The notes under the pieces were generated by a model. That model made no database searches. It was not told the origin of the DNA and saw only the letters and a program-made list of their open reading frames with translations. The position numbers and the translations under genes are program-made. Source: Deltaproteobacteria bacterium HGW-Deltaproteobacteria-19 (GTDB lineage: Bacteria > Desulfobacterota > Syntrophia > Syntrophales > PHBD01). From it: DNA of 64,000 nucleotides. The stretch is from contig PHBD01000008.1 of assembly GCA_002841865.1 (NCBI GenBank), positions 149,955 through 213,954 of the forward strand. The letters run 5' to 3'. Numbering within the stretch: position 1 is the stretch's first letter; each line of letters begins with the position of its first letter. Shown piece after piece: positions 41,888-51,836 of the stretch.

Positions 41888-42730
41888 ATGAACGAGAATA
41901 ATTTTGTTTTCCGCGGGGCGTCCAAGTACGTCCTCGACGACGAACTGGCCAAGATCGTCAACGTTTCGATGGCCCTGGAGATGCCCCTCCTCCTCAAAGG
42001 GGAGCCCGGTACGGGCAAGACCATGCTGGCCCATGCCATCTCCGAGGCCCTGAACATGCCGCTGATCATCCTGAACGTCAAGTCCAGCATGAAACTGGTG
42101 GAGGCCCTCTACCAGTACGACACGCTGACCCGCCTCAACGACAGCCGCTTCGGCGACTCGAAGCGGGACGTCAGCAACATCGGGGATTACATCCGGATGG
42201 GCAAGATCGGCCAGGCCTTCACGGCAGAAGCCCGGACGGTGCTGCTCATCGACGAGATCGACAAGGCCGACACGGATTTCCAGGACGACATGCTGGACGT
42301 CCTCGACCAGATGCAGTTCGACATCATCGAAGTCGACAAGACCGTCACGGCCCTGAACCGCCCCGTCATCATCATCACGTCCAACGCCAAGAAGGACCTC
42401 TCGGACCCCTTCCTGGGCCGGTGCAACTTCCACCACATCGCTTTTCCGGATCCGGACATGATGCGCCTCATCCTGGACGTTCACTTCCCGAACCTGAACC
42501 GGGAACTGACGGAGGTGTGCATCGCGACATTTTACCGCCTCCGGGAGTTCACGGGAATCGAGAAACGCCCCGCCACGAGGGAGTTGATCAACTGGATCCG
42601 CGCCGTCAAGGCCGACCCGGACTTCAAGGTGTCGTCCCTCAAGCAGGGCAACGTGCCCTACCTGGGGGTCCTCTTCAAGAAGAGCCTGGACCTGGAGAAC
42701 GCCGGCCGGCAGCTCAGGATGCGCACATAG
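41888..42730 (+). CDS. MoxR-family AAA+ ATPase
   Basis: LLKGEPGTGKTMLAHAISEAL (Walker A), VLLIDEIDKAD (Walker B), PVIIITSNAKKDLSDPFLGRC. Confidence 0.9.
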   Translation: MNENNFVFRGASKYVLDDELAKIVNVSMALEMPLLLKGEPGTGKTMLAHAISEALNMPLIILNVKSSMKLVEALYQYDTLTRLNDSRFGDSKRDVSNIGDYIRMGKIGQAFTAEARTVLLIDEIDKADTDFQDDMLDVLDQMQFDIIEVDKTVTALNRPVIIITSNAKKDLSDPFLGRCNFHHIAFPDPDMMRLILDVHFPNLNRELTEVCIATFYRLREFTGIEKRPATRELINWIRAVKADPDFKVSSLKQGNVPYLGVLFKKSLDLENAGRQLRMRT

Positions 42731-42740
42731 GGAGCAGGAC

Positions 42741-43934
42741 GTGTTTGTCGATTTCTTCTATACCCTCCGGGACCGGGGAGTTCCCGTCAAGCCCACGTCC
42801 TTTCTGAAACTCCAGAAGGCGCTGGGGATGGGGCTTATCTGCTCCGTCGAGGACTTCTACACCGCCGCTCGGTCGATTCTGGTGAAGAGCGAGCGGTACT
42901 TCGATACCTACGACCAGGTGTTCGCCCACTACTTCCGGGGGGTGGTCCTGCAGGAACCGGAGGACGCGGAGCTGTCCGAGATGGCCCGGGCCCTCCTGGA
43001 GGAGTGGCTGAAGAGTCCCGAGGACGTCGCGGCGGCCCTGGGGATCGAACAGGAGAAACTGGCGCAGATGACCCCGGAGGAGCTGCTCCGGTACTTCTTC
43101 GACCGTCTCAAGGAGCAGACGAAGGCCCACCACGGAGGCAACCGGTGGATCGGCACGAAGGGGACCTCACCGGTGGGGAACTCCGGGGACCACCCGGGAG
43201 GAATGCGGGTCGGAGGACGCTCACGGAACAAGTCGGCCATCAAGGTGGCCATGGAGCGACGCTATCGGGACTATTCCCAGGAAGGCCCCCTGACGGAGAA
43301 CCAGATCGGCGAGGCCCTGAAAAAGCTGCGCCGGATGACCCCTGCCGGGCCCCGGGACGTGGTGAACATCGACAAGACCATCTACGAGACAATGCGCAAC
43401 GGAGGCGAGATCGACATCGTCTTCGATCGCCGCCTCAAGGACCGCCTCAAGATCATCCTCATGATCGACAACGGCGGCTGGTCCATGGATCCCTACGTGG
43501 CCATCGTCCAGACCCTCTTCAACTACGCCCGTAGCCAATTCAAGGACCTGACCATCTATTATTTCCACAACACCCTGTACAGCCGGGTCTGGCTGGACCC
43601 CCAGCGGTTCAGGAAGGCTGAGGTCCTCGAGGAATTCATCCGGAAGGATCCGGAGACCCGCCTGATCTTCGTGGGCGACGCCAGCATGGCTCCCTACGAG
43701 CTGATGCACACCAATGGCTCCATCTATGTCGACCAGAAGGAGCACCAGGCCAGCGTCGACCGGCTGAAGTTCCTCTCCCGAACCTTCCGGCATGCCGTGT
43801 GGCTGAATCCCCAGACGGAAGACGAGTGGGGCTACACCTGGACCGTCGGGGTCATCCGGCAGGTCTTCCCGATGTTCGAGCTGTCGCTGGACGGGCTGGA
43901 TAAGGCGGTTCAGTACCTGATGTCCCGCCATTGA
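42741..43934 (+). CDS. VWA domain-containing CoxE-like protein
   Basis: RDYSQEGPLTENQIGEALKKLRRM..., KIILMIDNGGWSMDPYVAIVQTLFNYARSQFKDLTIYYFHNTLY; directly downstream of moxR. Confidence 0.85.
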   Translation: MFVDFFYTLRDRGVPVKPTSFLKLQKALGMGLICSVEDFYTAARSILVKSERYFDTYDQVFAHYFRGVVLQEPEDAELSEMARALLEEWLKSPEDVAAALGIEQEKLAQMTPEELLRYFFDRLKEQTKAHHGGNRWIGTKGTSPVGNSGDHPGGMRVGGRSRNKSAIKVAMERRYRDYSQEGPLTENQIGEALKKLRRMTPAGPRDVVNIDKTIYETMRNGGEIDIVFDRRLKDRLKIILMIDNGGWSMDPYVAIVQTLFNYARSQFKDLTIYYFHNTLYSRVWLDPQRFRKAEVLEEFIRKDPETRLIFVGDASMAPYELMHTNGSIYVDQKEHQASVDRLKFLSRTFRHAVWLNPQTEDEWGYTWTVGVIRQVFPMFELSLDGLDKAVQYLMSRH

Positions 43935-43940
43935 TTGTGG

Positions 43941-44066
43941 GACGACCTCGCCAAAAGCCCGGATGCTGCGTTGCGCGGCATCCTTCGTCATTGCGGCGTA
44001 CGGACAAAGTACGCCTCATTCCTCAGGATTTGCGCGCCTTGCCTGCGGGCTTTTCTCGAGGTCGTC
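43941..44066. repeat. 126-bp palindromic repeat element, full copy B
   Basis: Same length, termini (GACGACCTCG...CGAGGTCGTC) and central GGCGTAC-N7-GTACGCC hairpin as copy A; begins 7 nt after the VWA gene stop. Confidence 0.88.
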
Positions 44067-44080
44067 TGAACGCCCGTCAG

Positions 44081-44171
44081 TAAATAGAAGGGACACTTCC
44101 CCAATTTCTTGTCACGAACAGGCCAAGCGCCTCGTTCCGAATTAGAAATAAGGGAGATGTCCCTTTATTTA
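44081..44171. repeat. REP/MITE-like foldback, about 91 bp
   Basis: TAAATAGAAGGGACACTTCCCCAATTTCT... inversely repeated as ...AGAAATAAGGGAGATGTCCCTTTATTTA; imperfect arms of about 38 bp. Confidence 0.65.
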
Positions 44172-44234
44172 ATCCCGCGAACGCAAGGTTGAGAGGGGGG
44201 CTTCCCGGAGCGCGAAGGAAGTCTCCTCTTGTTT

Positions 44235-44768
44235 CTATTTGATCAGTTTGAAGAGTTCTTTTGCCTTCGGATGGGCCGCCGTCTTCAGCAGTTCGAAGAG
44301 AATCATCTCGGTGCTTGCCAGGATGGCCCCCTCGGCGGTCATCCGGCCGATGCCGATCTCCCGGTTGGCCGCGGTCCGGGACGACACGGCGTCGGCCGCC
44401 AGGTAGACCTCGAACCCCGCATCGAGCAGGTCCAGGCAGGTCTGGTAGACGCACACGTGGGCCTCGATCCCCAGTAGAATCACCTGTTCCCGGCCGGCGG
44501 CCTTCAGTGCGGCGGCGAATGGCTCATGGTGCCAGCAGCTGAAGGTCTCCTTCACAATGGGATCGAGGTCCGGCAGGAGTTCCCGGATCTCGGGGACCGT
44601 TTCGCCGATCTTCACCTGTTCGGTGAGAATCACGGGGATTCCGAGTGCCCGGACACCCAGGAGGAGTTTCCGGCAGTTCTGCAGGAGAAACTCCCGGTCG
44701 TCCATGGCGTGGTACAGATTTCCCTGGATGTCGATGGCGACAAGGACTGCCCTGTCGATCTTCAGCAT
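44235..44768 (-). CDS. Isochorismatase family hydrolase
   Basis: AVLVAIDIQGNLYHAM, VIVKET-like segment, EQVILLGIEAHVCVYQTCLDLLDAGFEVYLAADAVSSR. Confidence 0.9.
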   Translation of the reverse strand: MLKIDRAVLVAIDIQGNLYHAMDDREFLLQNCRKLLLGVRALGIPVILTEQVKIGETVPEIRELLPDLDPIVKETFSCWHHEPFAAALKAAGREQVILLGIEAHVCVYQTCLDLLDAGFEVYLAADAVSSRTAANREIGIGRMTAEGAILASTEMILFELLKTAAHPKAKELFKLIK

Positions 44769-44854
44769 TTCTGTTACCTCCTTGTTTTTCTGTCGGGTAA
44801 GCAGTCACGGGTGCGATCCGAGGCCGTGTTGGTTCGTCCCGCTCGGGGACCGGG

Positions 44855-45811
44855 TCAGGATACGCAGTCGGATTTCCCGCCTTCCTCCGTTCCGAAAGGC
44901 ACCTTCCTGGGCGGGCCGGCCCGGAAGAGGGAACTGGTAAGAGGCGTGTCCGGGAGGATCCCCTGCAGGAAGGAGGCGGTGTCAAGGACCATGTCCAGGT
45001 CGATTCCCGTGGAAACTCCCATGGACTGGAACAGGAACACCAGATCCTCCGTGGCTACATTTCCCGATGCCCCGGGGGCGAAGGGGCAGCCGCCCAGGCC
45101 GCCGATGGCGGAATCGAAGACCCGGATCCCCGTCTCCCAGGCCTTCAGGGCGTTGGCCAGGCCCAGGCCCCGGGTGTTGTGCAGGTGCACCCCGAAAACG
45201 ACTTCCGGGAAAGCGGCGAGGCAGCCTTTGAGGATCGCTTCCACCTGGGAGGGGTACCCCCAGCCGACGGTGTCGCAGAGAGTGATCTCACGGACGCCGA
45301 GCCGGGCCGTTTTCTCCACGTATTTCAGAATCACCGCCGTCTCCAGATAACCTTCGAAGGGGCATCCGAACACGGTTGCCAGGTTGACCCGAATGGCAAG
45401 GCCGCGGTTCGATTTGAATTCGTCGAGAACCTGTCGCAACGCTGCGATGGATTCTTGCGGCGTCTGGCGAACGTTGTTCAGGTTGTGAGAGCGGCTGACA
45501 GAGAAGAAGAAGTCGAGCTTGTCTACGCCGGCGGCCACCGCGTCGCGGGCTCCCTGGAGATTCGGGACCAGCGTGGTCAGGACGACCCCGTCGTTCTGAA
45601 GACTACGGACTCCTGCCAGGACGTCCTTCATGTCCCGGAACTGGGGAATGGCTCGGGGATTGACGAACGCTCCCGTCTGGATCTCACGGATGCCGCAGGC
45701 CGCCAGCCGCCGGATGAGGTCTGTCTTCCGGTCCGTCGCCACGAAGGCGGACAGGTTCTGGAGCCCGTCGCGGGGCCCGACTTCCACGATACGAAGGTCG
45801 GCTGGGTTCAT
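44855..45811 (-). CDS. Hydroxymethylglutaryl-CoA lyase-like
   Basis: VEVGPRDGLQN, EITLCDTVGWGYPSQVEAIL, FGVHLHNTRGLGLANALKAWETGIRVFDSAIGGLGGCPFAPGASGNVATED. Confidence 0.9.
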   Translation of the reverse strand: MNPADLRIVEVGPRDGLQNLSAFVATDRKTDLIRRLAACGIREIQTGAFVNPRAIPQFRDMKDVLAGVRSLQNDGVVLTTLVPNLQGARDAVAAGVDKLDFFFSVSRSHNLNNVRQTPQESIAALRQVLDEFKSNRGLAIRVNLATVFGCPFEGYLETAVILKYVEKTARLGVREITLCDTVGWGYPSQVEAILKGCLAAFPEVVFGVHLHNTRGLGLANALKAWETGIRVFDSAIGGLGGCPFAPGASGNVATEDLVFLFQSMGVSTGIDLDMVLDTASFLQGILPDTPLTSSLFRAGPPRKVPFGTEEGGKSDCVS

Positions 45812-46072
45812 GAGCGGTTGCCTGAGGAAAGGAATTCCGGATCGTTCATCAGGACGCACATCTTAGAGACAGGAGACGGGAAAGTCAACGACATTCGGGG
45901 AGTTGGGCACATCAGAGGCGGACGGTCCATGACTTCGCCACCGCCCGCTGCAACGGAAAGAATGGGAGGCTTTTGTCCCGGGGCGCCGTCCTTTCCCCCG
46001 AGGGAAGATGTGACGCCTGTTTCCATTGTGGATATCCTTGACAAAAAGTGAATTTTCGCATAGGCCACGGCC

Positions 46073-47884
46073 ATGAAAAACGTGCGTTTTCCCGTTACCT
46101 TTATTGTCGCCTTGGGTCTGGCGATTTTTCTTTTTGGCGGGCCTGCAAGTGCCCAGTCCCTGCCGGATCTCGTGCGCCCGGCCCTGCAGGCCCGTTTCGA
46201 CGGACTGGCGAATGGATCTCCGCCTCTCTGCCGCGCCGAGACTCCGTGCCGTTCCGCCCGCCTGGCAGATTTCTATCGCCAGCGGGCCTTCGGGCCTGCC
46301 TGGGTCCTGAGAAGCGGCCCGTCTCCGCAGGCGGATCGCCTTCTGGCGGTGTTGCGGTCGGCCGGTCAATACGGGCTGAGTCCCACCGACTATCATGTCG
46401 ATGCCATCCAGGGTCTTCTCACGGCTTGGCGAAACGCCGGGAAGTGGACGCCTGCCGAGAGTGCCGAATTCGATCTCCTGTGTACCGACGCCTTCATGCT
46501 CTTCGGGTCCCATCTTCTCTCGGGAGTCGTGAATCCCAACGGACTGTTCAGGATGTGGGAGGCCCGTCCGCGTTTTGTCGACTGGCCGGCCTATCTGCAG
46601 GATGCCCTGACGGCACAGACGGTGGACGTTCACCTGCAGGTCCTCAAGCCGGAGTATCCGGGATACGACCGCCTGGTCGCAGTGGCGGCCGAATATGCGA
46701 AAGTAGCCGCAGCGGGGGGATGGCCGGTGCTGCCGCCGGGAAAGTCCCTGAAGAGAGGTGTGAGCGATCCGAGGGTGCCGATTCTGAGAAAACGCCTCAT
46801 CGCCGGCGGCGACCTGGCGCCGGCCATGGCCTCCGAGGAACCCCGGTTTGACGACGCCCTCGATCAGGCCGTTCGAAGATTCCAGCGGCGCCACGGCCTC
46901 GCGGAAGACGGGGCCGTCCAGAAGGAGACACTGAAGGCCCTCAACGTTCCCGTGGAACGCCGGATTGCCTCGATGCTCCTCAATCTCGAACGCTGGCGAT
47001 GGCTGCCCCAGGAGGTGGGGAACCGTTTCCTGTTCATCAACATCCCCGATTTCAGCCTGACGGCAGTGGAGAACGGGCGCGCGCCGCTCAGCATGCGGAT
47101 TGTCGTCGGACGACGGTACAGCCGCGATCCGAAGATCGAATACCGGACGCCGGCCTTCACGGGTCGCATGACCCACCTGGAGATCAATCCTTACTGGAAC
47201 ATTCCCCACAATATCGCCTTCCGGGAGTACCTGCCGAAACTGAAGAAAGACTCGCTTTCCCTCCAGAAGCAGGCCATGAAGATCATGATCGGGCGGGACA
47301 CCGTCGTGGATCCGCAGACGGTGGAATGGGAGAAACTCGACGAGAAAGCGTTCAAAAAGTACCGCATCCGCCAGGAACCGGGGGCCTTCAATGCCCTGTC
47401 CCATATCAAGTTCATGTTTCCGAACCGGTTCGACGTGTATCTCCACGACACGCCGCAGCGGAGCCTGTTCAAAAGGACGGTCCGGGACTTCAGCCACGGC
47501 TGCATGCGGGTGGAAAAACCGATTGACTTGGCGGTCTATCTTTTGCAGGATGAATCGAAATGGTCCCGGGAAAAGATCCTGGCTGCCATCCGCAAAGGCA
47601 GGAACCAGGCCGTGGATCTCCCGGCACCGATCACTGTGCATATCGCCTACTGGACCGCCTGGGTGGATCCTGACGGAACGGTCCAATTCCGGGACGACAT
47701 CTACCGATACGATTCCGTGCTCGAGGCGGTCATGGGCACGAAAACGTCCATCCTTGCGGCGTGGAACGGCGGCCGGCAGGCCACCGCCGCGACCCTGAAG
47801 GGCGGGCGGACGGAAAAGAAGAAAAATCTATTGGGAACCCGCAGGGAGGTAAATCCGACGTGGACGAGAAGCGCTACGAACTGA
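46073..47884 (+). CDS. L,D-transpeptidase family protein (YcbB-like)
   Basis: Signal peptide; peptidoglycan-binding segment ([33 protein letters not shown]); catalytic [15 protein letters not shown]. Confidence 0.9.
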   Translation: MKNVRFPVTFIVALGLAIFLFGGPASAQSLPDLVRPALQARFDGLANGSPPLCRAETPCRSARLADFYRQRAFGPAWVLRSGPSPQADRLLAVLRSAGQYGLSPTDYHVDAIQGLLTAWRNAGKWTPAESAEFDLLCTDAFMLFGSHLLSGVVNPNGLFRMWEARPRFVDWPAYLQDALTAQTVDVHLQVLKPEYPGYDRLVAVAAEYAKVAAAGGWPVLPPGKSLKRGVSDPRVPILRKRLIAGGDLAPAMASEEPRFDDALDQAVRRFQRRHGLAEDGAVQKETLKALNVPVERRIASMLLNLERWRWLPQEVGNRFLFINIPDFSLTAVENGRAPLSMRIVVGRRYSRDPKIEYRTPAFTGRMTHLEINPYWNIPHNIAFREYLPKLKKDSLSLQKQAMKIMIGRDTVVDPQTVEWEKLDEKAFKKYRIRQEPGAFNALSHIKFMFPNRFDVYLHDTPQRSLFKRTVRDFSHGCMRVEKPIDLAVYLLQDESKWSREKILAAIRKGRNQAVDLPAPITVHIAYWTAWVDPDGTVQFRDDIYRYDSVLEAVMGTKTSILAAWNGGRQATAATLKGGRTEKKKNLLGTRREVNPTWTRSATN

Positions 47885-48741
47885 ATGTCCAGCTTGCCCA
47901 GATGCTCAAGGGCGGCGTAATCATGGATGTTACAACGGTCGAACAGGCCAGGATCGCCGAAGAAGCGGGAGCCGTTGCCGTCATGGCCCTCGAACGCGTT
48001 CCCGCGGATATCCGCGCTCAGGGCGGAGTGGCCCGCATGTCGGAGCCGGGGCTTATCCGGCAGATCAAGCAGTCCGTATCCATTCCCGTCATGGCCAAGG
48101 CGCGGATCGGCCACTTCGTCGAGGCGCAGCTCTTGGAAACGTTGAAGATCGACTACATCGACGAGAGCGAGGTCCTGACCCCGGCCGACGAGGAGTGCCA
48201 CATCGACAAGACCAAATTTTCCATTCCTTTCGTCTGCGGGGCCCGAAATCTGGCGGAAGCCCTTCGCCGCATCGCCGAAGGGGCGGCCATGATCCGCACG
48301 AAAGGCGAGGCGGGGACGGGAAATGTGGTGGAGGCAGTTCGGCACATGCGGACCATGAACCGGGAGATCCGGCAGCTCCTGAACATGCCTCTCGAGGAAG
48401 TGACGGGCTTCTGCAAGGTCAACGGCATGCCCTACGAGCAGGCCCTGAAGGTCCGGGAACTGGGCCGCCTGCCGGTGGTGAACTTCGCCGCCGGCGGCCT
48501 CGCCACACCGGCCGATGCGGCGTTGATGATGCAACTCGGCTGTGACGGCGTTTTTGTCGGCTCCGGGATCTTCAAGTCCTCCAATCCGGCCGTCCGGGCC
48601 CGTGGAATCGTCAAAGCCACGGCGTTCTTCAACGACCCGGAAAAAATCCTCGAGGCGTCCCTGGGGCTGGGGGAGGCCATGCCGGGCCTGGAGATCGCCC
48701 AGATCCCCGCGGATAAGCTTCTGGCGGGGCGGGGCTGGTGA
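47860..48741 (+). CDS. pdxS: Pyridoxal 5'-phosphate synthase, synthase subunit
   Basis: [55 protein letters not shown] start with GGGAGGT RBS inside the preceding gene's 3' end. Confidence 0.96.
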   Translation: MDEKRYELNVQLAQMLKGGVIMDVTTVEQARIAEEAGAVAVMALERVPADIRAQGGVARMSEPGLIRQIKQSVSIPVMAKARIGHFVEAQLLETLKIDYIDESEVLTPADEECHIDKTKFSIPFVCGARNLAEALRRIAEGAAMIRTKGEAGTGNVVEAVRHMRTMNREIRQLLNMPLEEVTGFCKVNGMPYEQALKVRELGRLPVVNFAAGGLATPADAALMMQLGCDGVFVGSGIFKSSNPAVRARGIVKATAFFNDPEKILEASLGLGEAMPGLEIAQIPADKLLAGRGW

Positions 48742-48775
48742 TCTGCCGGCAGTGACGGCCCCCTTTCTCCTGACG

Positions 48776-49450
48776 ATGAATCCTTCCAAGCCATCAACCC
48801 GGCCGGAGCCGGTCCTGGGCGTCCTGGATCTGCAGGGGGGCGTCCTCGAACACCTGGATCACCTGGAGCGACTCGGCATCCGAGGCCTTCCCGTCAAAAG
48901 CCCCGAAGACCTCTCCGGTCTCAAAGGCCTGATCCTTCCGGGCGGCGAGAGCACCTGCATGTCCCGGCTGCTCCGAATCTTTGGGGTCGACGAGGCGATC
49001 CGCCGCGAATACCGAAAGGGCATGAAGATCTGGGGGACCTGCGCCGGGACGATTCTCCTGGCTGCCCGGGTTCGCGGGGAGACATCCCATCTGGGGCTCA
49101 TCGACATGGAGGTGGAACGCAACAGTTTCGGCAGCCAGCTAGACAGTTTCACCGCCACGGCCGTTGTCCCTTCCGTTTCCCCCGACCCACTCCCGCTCAC
49201 GTTCATCCGGTCCCCCAAGATCCTTGAGGTTGGAGAAGGTGTGAACATCCTGCTCAGGATGAACGACTTCATCGCCGCCGTGGAGACCCCTGGCACCCTG
49301 GCAACGGTCTTCCATCCCGAGCTGACGGGGAGTACCGCCTTCCACCGCTATTTCGCCGTCAAATGCGGCCTTTGCCCGGCGCCGGACGTTCCCGCCCTGG
49401 ATCCCGGCTGGAGCCGGACGAGTTGGACCCGGCACGTCCGTGTCCGCTGA
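48776..49450 (+). CDS. pdxT: Pyridoxal 5'-phosphate synthase, glutaminase subunit
   Basis: VLGVLDLQGGVLEHLDHLERLG, LILPGGESTCMSRLL, WGTCAGTILLA, TVFHPELTG. Confidence 0.93.
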   Translation: MNPSKPSTRPEPVLGVLDLQGGVLEHLDHLERLGIRGLPVKSPEDLSGLKGLILPGGESTCMSRLLRIFGVDEAIRREYRKGMKIWGTCAGTILLAARVRGETSHLGLIDMEVERNSFGSQLDSFTATAVVPSVSPDPLPLTFIRSPKILEVGEGVNILLRMNDFIAAVETPGTLATVFHPELTGSTAFHRYFAVKCGLCPAPDVPALDPGWSRTSWTRHVRVR

Positions 49451-49454
49451 CGCC

Positions 49455-50156
49455 ATGCACGTCGAGCAATTCCGCTACAGCGCCGACAACCTGGCTTATC
49501 TCGTATGGAACGAAACGGGGGCGATCGCCGTCGACGGAGGCGCCGTGGAGGAGATTCGCGCGTTCGTTGCGGAACGGAATCTCCCGTTGCTGTATGTCAC
49601 GAACACCCACCGCCATTACGACCACACCCTCGGGAACGACGCGCTCCTGGCGGCAACGCGGGCCCGCTTCGTGAACCCCGATTCCCTGCCCGAAGGGAGC
49701 GGAATCGAATTGGGGGAAGAGGTTCTGAGGGTCCACCGGACGCCGGGCCACACGGAGGACTCGGTGTGTTTTCAGGCCGGATCCACGCTCCTGACGGGGG
49801 ACACCCTCTTCAACGGGACGGTGGGAAACTGCTTCTCCGGAGACCTCCTCGGCTTCCTCGGGTCCATCCGGCGGCTGATGGCCCTCCCCGGGGAAACCAT
49901 GATCCTCGCCGGACACGACTACGTCCGGGACGCGATGCTCTTCGCCCGGAAACTGGAGCCGTCCAATCTGCCCGCCCTCGAGGCGTACTGGCGGACCTAC
50001 GACCCGGTGTTCGTCTGTTCGTCCCTCAGGGAGGAACGAAGCATGAATCCCTACCTGCGGTTCAACGACCCGGGGATCGTCGCAGTCCTCCGGGAGCGGG
50101 GACTGCCCCGCGCCACCGAGGAAGAGCGCTGGCTCTCCCTCATGTCCATCGAGTAG
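49455..50156 (+). CDS. MBL-fold metallo-hydrolase (glyoxalase II-like)
   Basis: YVTNTHRHYDHTLGND, VHRTPGHTEDSVCFQAGSTLLTGDTLFNGTVGNCFSGD. Confidence 0.88.
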   Translation: MHVEQFRYSADNLAYLVWNETGAIAVDGGAVEEIRAFVAERNLPLLYVTNTHRHYDHTLGNDALLAATRARFVNPDSLPEGSGIELGEEVLRVHRTPGHTEDSVCFQAGSTLLTGDTLFNGTVGNCFSGDLLGFLGSIRRLMALPGETMILAGHDYVRDAMLFARKLEPSNLPALEAYWRTYDPVFVCSSLREERSMNPYLRFNDPGIVAVLRERGLPRATEEERWLSLMSIE

Positions 50157-50223
50157 ACGCCGCTCCCGGTGCCTGGATTGAACCAAAACACAATCTTTAT
50201 AACGCTTCGACAGGAGGTTGCGG

Positions 50224-50460
50224 ATGCCCCGGAAAGACGGGAAGGTGTTCTGTCTCAATCACCCCGAGCTGGAAATGATCCTCCAGAACGAGGGGAATGA
50301 AAAGACGTTCCATGTAATCCGCCTGGCGACCCTGTCCCGGCACGGGCGGATCGAGATGGAAAACAAGTCCACGGGATTCGACGTTTATTCATGCCGGGAA
50401 TGCGGTTACTGCGAGACCTATCTGACGGCGACGGAGCTGGATCTCCTGAAGAAAAAATAG
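50224..50460 (+). CDS. Small zinc-ribbon-like conserved protein
   Basis: 78 aa, VFCLNHPE...YSCRECGYCETYLT; GGAGG RBS before ATG. Confidence 0.55.
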   Translation: MPRKDGKVFCLNHPELEMILQNEGNEKTFHVIRLATLSRHGRIEMENKSTGFDVYSCRECGYCETYLTATELDLLKKK

Positions 50461-50483
50461 GAAGCCTTGCTGCCCGGCTTGCG

Positions 50484-51398
50484 TTACCGGAGATCCAGGC
50501 GCCAGGACCGGAGCTGCCGCACGGGATAGTAGGATTCCTTGGATTTGGCCAGTTCCGCCAGGCCCATGTCGCTTTCCTTGTTGATGAACTCGAAGCCGGC
50601 GAAAAGGAAACGGGCGCACTCCCGGTCCAGGTATTGGTAGAGCCCCCGGACGGACGGGTAGGCCTTTTCGAAGTTGAGGGTCGCCATGGTTGTGTTCAGC
50701 CGGGATGCGATCCCGAAGGCATTCACAGCCCCGTCGATGCGAACGAGGATTCCGATCCCCTCCAGCGCCTCCAGGTTTTTCAGGGCGGCGATCACAGCCC
50801 GCCGCTCGCACGAAAGCGTGTCTTCCCCGAGAGGGTCGCAGTCACCCCGGAGACGGCACCAATCGTCCAGGAATGCAACGCACTCCGACGCGTTCTCCCG
50901 CCGGATCGGCTCCACCGCCACCCGCCCCCGGTTTACAAAGGCCTTTTCAAACTGGTGAATCAGGTTTCGCTTGCGGGTGTAACGGTTTCCCCGCAGTTCG
51001 GCCAGATCCGCCGTCCGGTAGATGTAATCCCTGTACTCAGCCTGTTCGGTGAGGCGAAAACGGGCCTCCAGGGCGGGACGCCCGATCCGCTCGACCCAGT
51101 CCTCCGGGACGAACCAGAAAGAGGGGATGCCTGAACCCTCGGCAAGCCGGACGAGATCGTCCGCCCCGAATCCTTCCGGCGGCGGGACCGGCAGAACGAG
51201 GTAGCGGTCCTCCGGATCGAGGTCGGACCGGAAGGACAGGATCGCCGAGTCTTCCTCGATATGCCAGAATGTCCGGTAGAGGTGGCCGTTCCACGCCAGG
51301 AGGGAGAGCAGCGAGTAGGGGGAGAGGTCGTAGGCCTGCTTCTCGAAGCAGGGCTTCAGGGTGGCGTAATCTTCGATTTCGAGTGGTTTGAAGATCAT
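50484..51398 (-). CDS. DUF2156 / phosphatidylglycerol lysyltransferase-like acyltransferase
   Basis: FKPLEIEDYATLKPCFEKQAYDLSPYSLLSLLAWNGHLYRTFW...SFEKAYPSVRGLYQYLDRECARFLFAGFEFINKESDMGLAELAKSKESYYPV. Confidence 0.75.
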   Translation of the reverse strand: MIFKPLEIEDYATLKPCFEKQAYDLSPYSLLSLLAWNGHLYRTFWHIEEDSAILSFRSDLDPEDRYLVLPVPPPEGFGADDLVRLAEGSGIPSFWFVPEDWVERIGRPALEARFRLTEQAEYRDYIYRTADLAELRGNRYTRKRNLIHQFEKAFVNRGRVAVEPIRRENASECVAFLDDWCRLRGDCDPLGEDTLSCERRAVIAALKNLEALEGIGILVRIDGAVNAFGIASRLNTTMATLNFEKAYPSVRGLYQYLDRECARFLFAGFEFINKESDMGLAELAKSKESYYPVRQLRSWRLDLR

Positions 51399-51404
51399 TC
51401 CGTC

Positions 51405-51836
51405 TTATCGCTGCAGCATGGCCAAGGCCCCGGGTACGGGCCGGAATCCAAGGGGCCTGTAGAATTCTTCCGTGTTTCCGGTTGCGATGAGGCCGATCCA
51501 GCGGATCCCGTCCGCGTTGAGCCTTTCAACGATCCTTTGAATCAGCCTGCTTCCGATTCCCCGGCGGCGCATGGTTCTCTCCACCGTCACGTCCTGGATG
51601 TAAGCGTCGCTGACGCCGTCGCTGAGAACCCGGCCCATGGCGACCAGCCGCCCTTCGGAAAACGCCGCCAGGAAGCAGTGGCTGCCGGCCACGAGACGGG
51701 AGACGTCCCGCGGATCCGGATCCGCCGCATCTTCCCACCAGCCCGCCGCCCGGTACAGGCCGAGGATTTGCTGAATCTCCTCTTCCGTCGGAGCGGTGAG
51801 AAAACGGTATTCGACCGCGGTGCCCTCCATCGTCAC
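51405..51836 (-). CDS. GNAT family N-acetyltransferase
   Basis: VAMGRVLSDGVSDAYIQDVTVERTMRRRGIGSRLIQRIVERLNADGIRWIGLIATGNTEEFYRPLGF. Confidence 0.9.
   Translation of the reverse strand: MTMEGTAVEYRFLTAPTEEEIQQILGLYRAAGWWEDAADPDPRDVSRLVAGSHCFLAAFSEGRLVAMGRVLSDGVSDAYIQDVTVERTMRRRGIGSRLIQRIVERLNADGIRWIGLIATGNTEEFYRPLGFRPVPGALAMLQR

Noticed and set aside
43963-44145. 60-aa ORF MLRCAASFVIAAYGQSTPHSSGFARLACGLFSRSS...
   Set aside because: Translation of repeat copy B; the same peptide pattern appears in the other copies, so it reflects DNA repeat conservation, not a protein family.
45863-47686. 607-aa minus-strand ORF
   Set aside because: Antisense to the L,D-transpeptidase gene, which has a signal peptide and SHGC active site.
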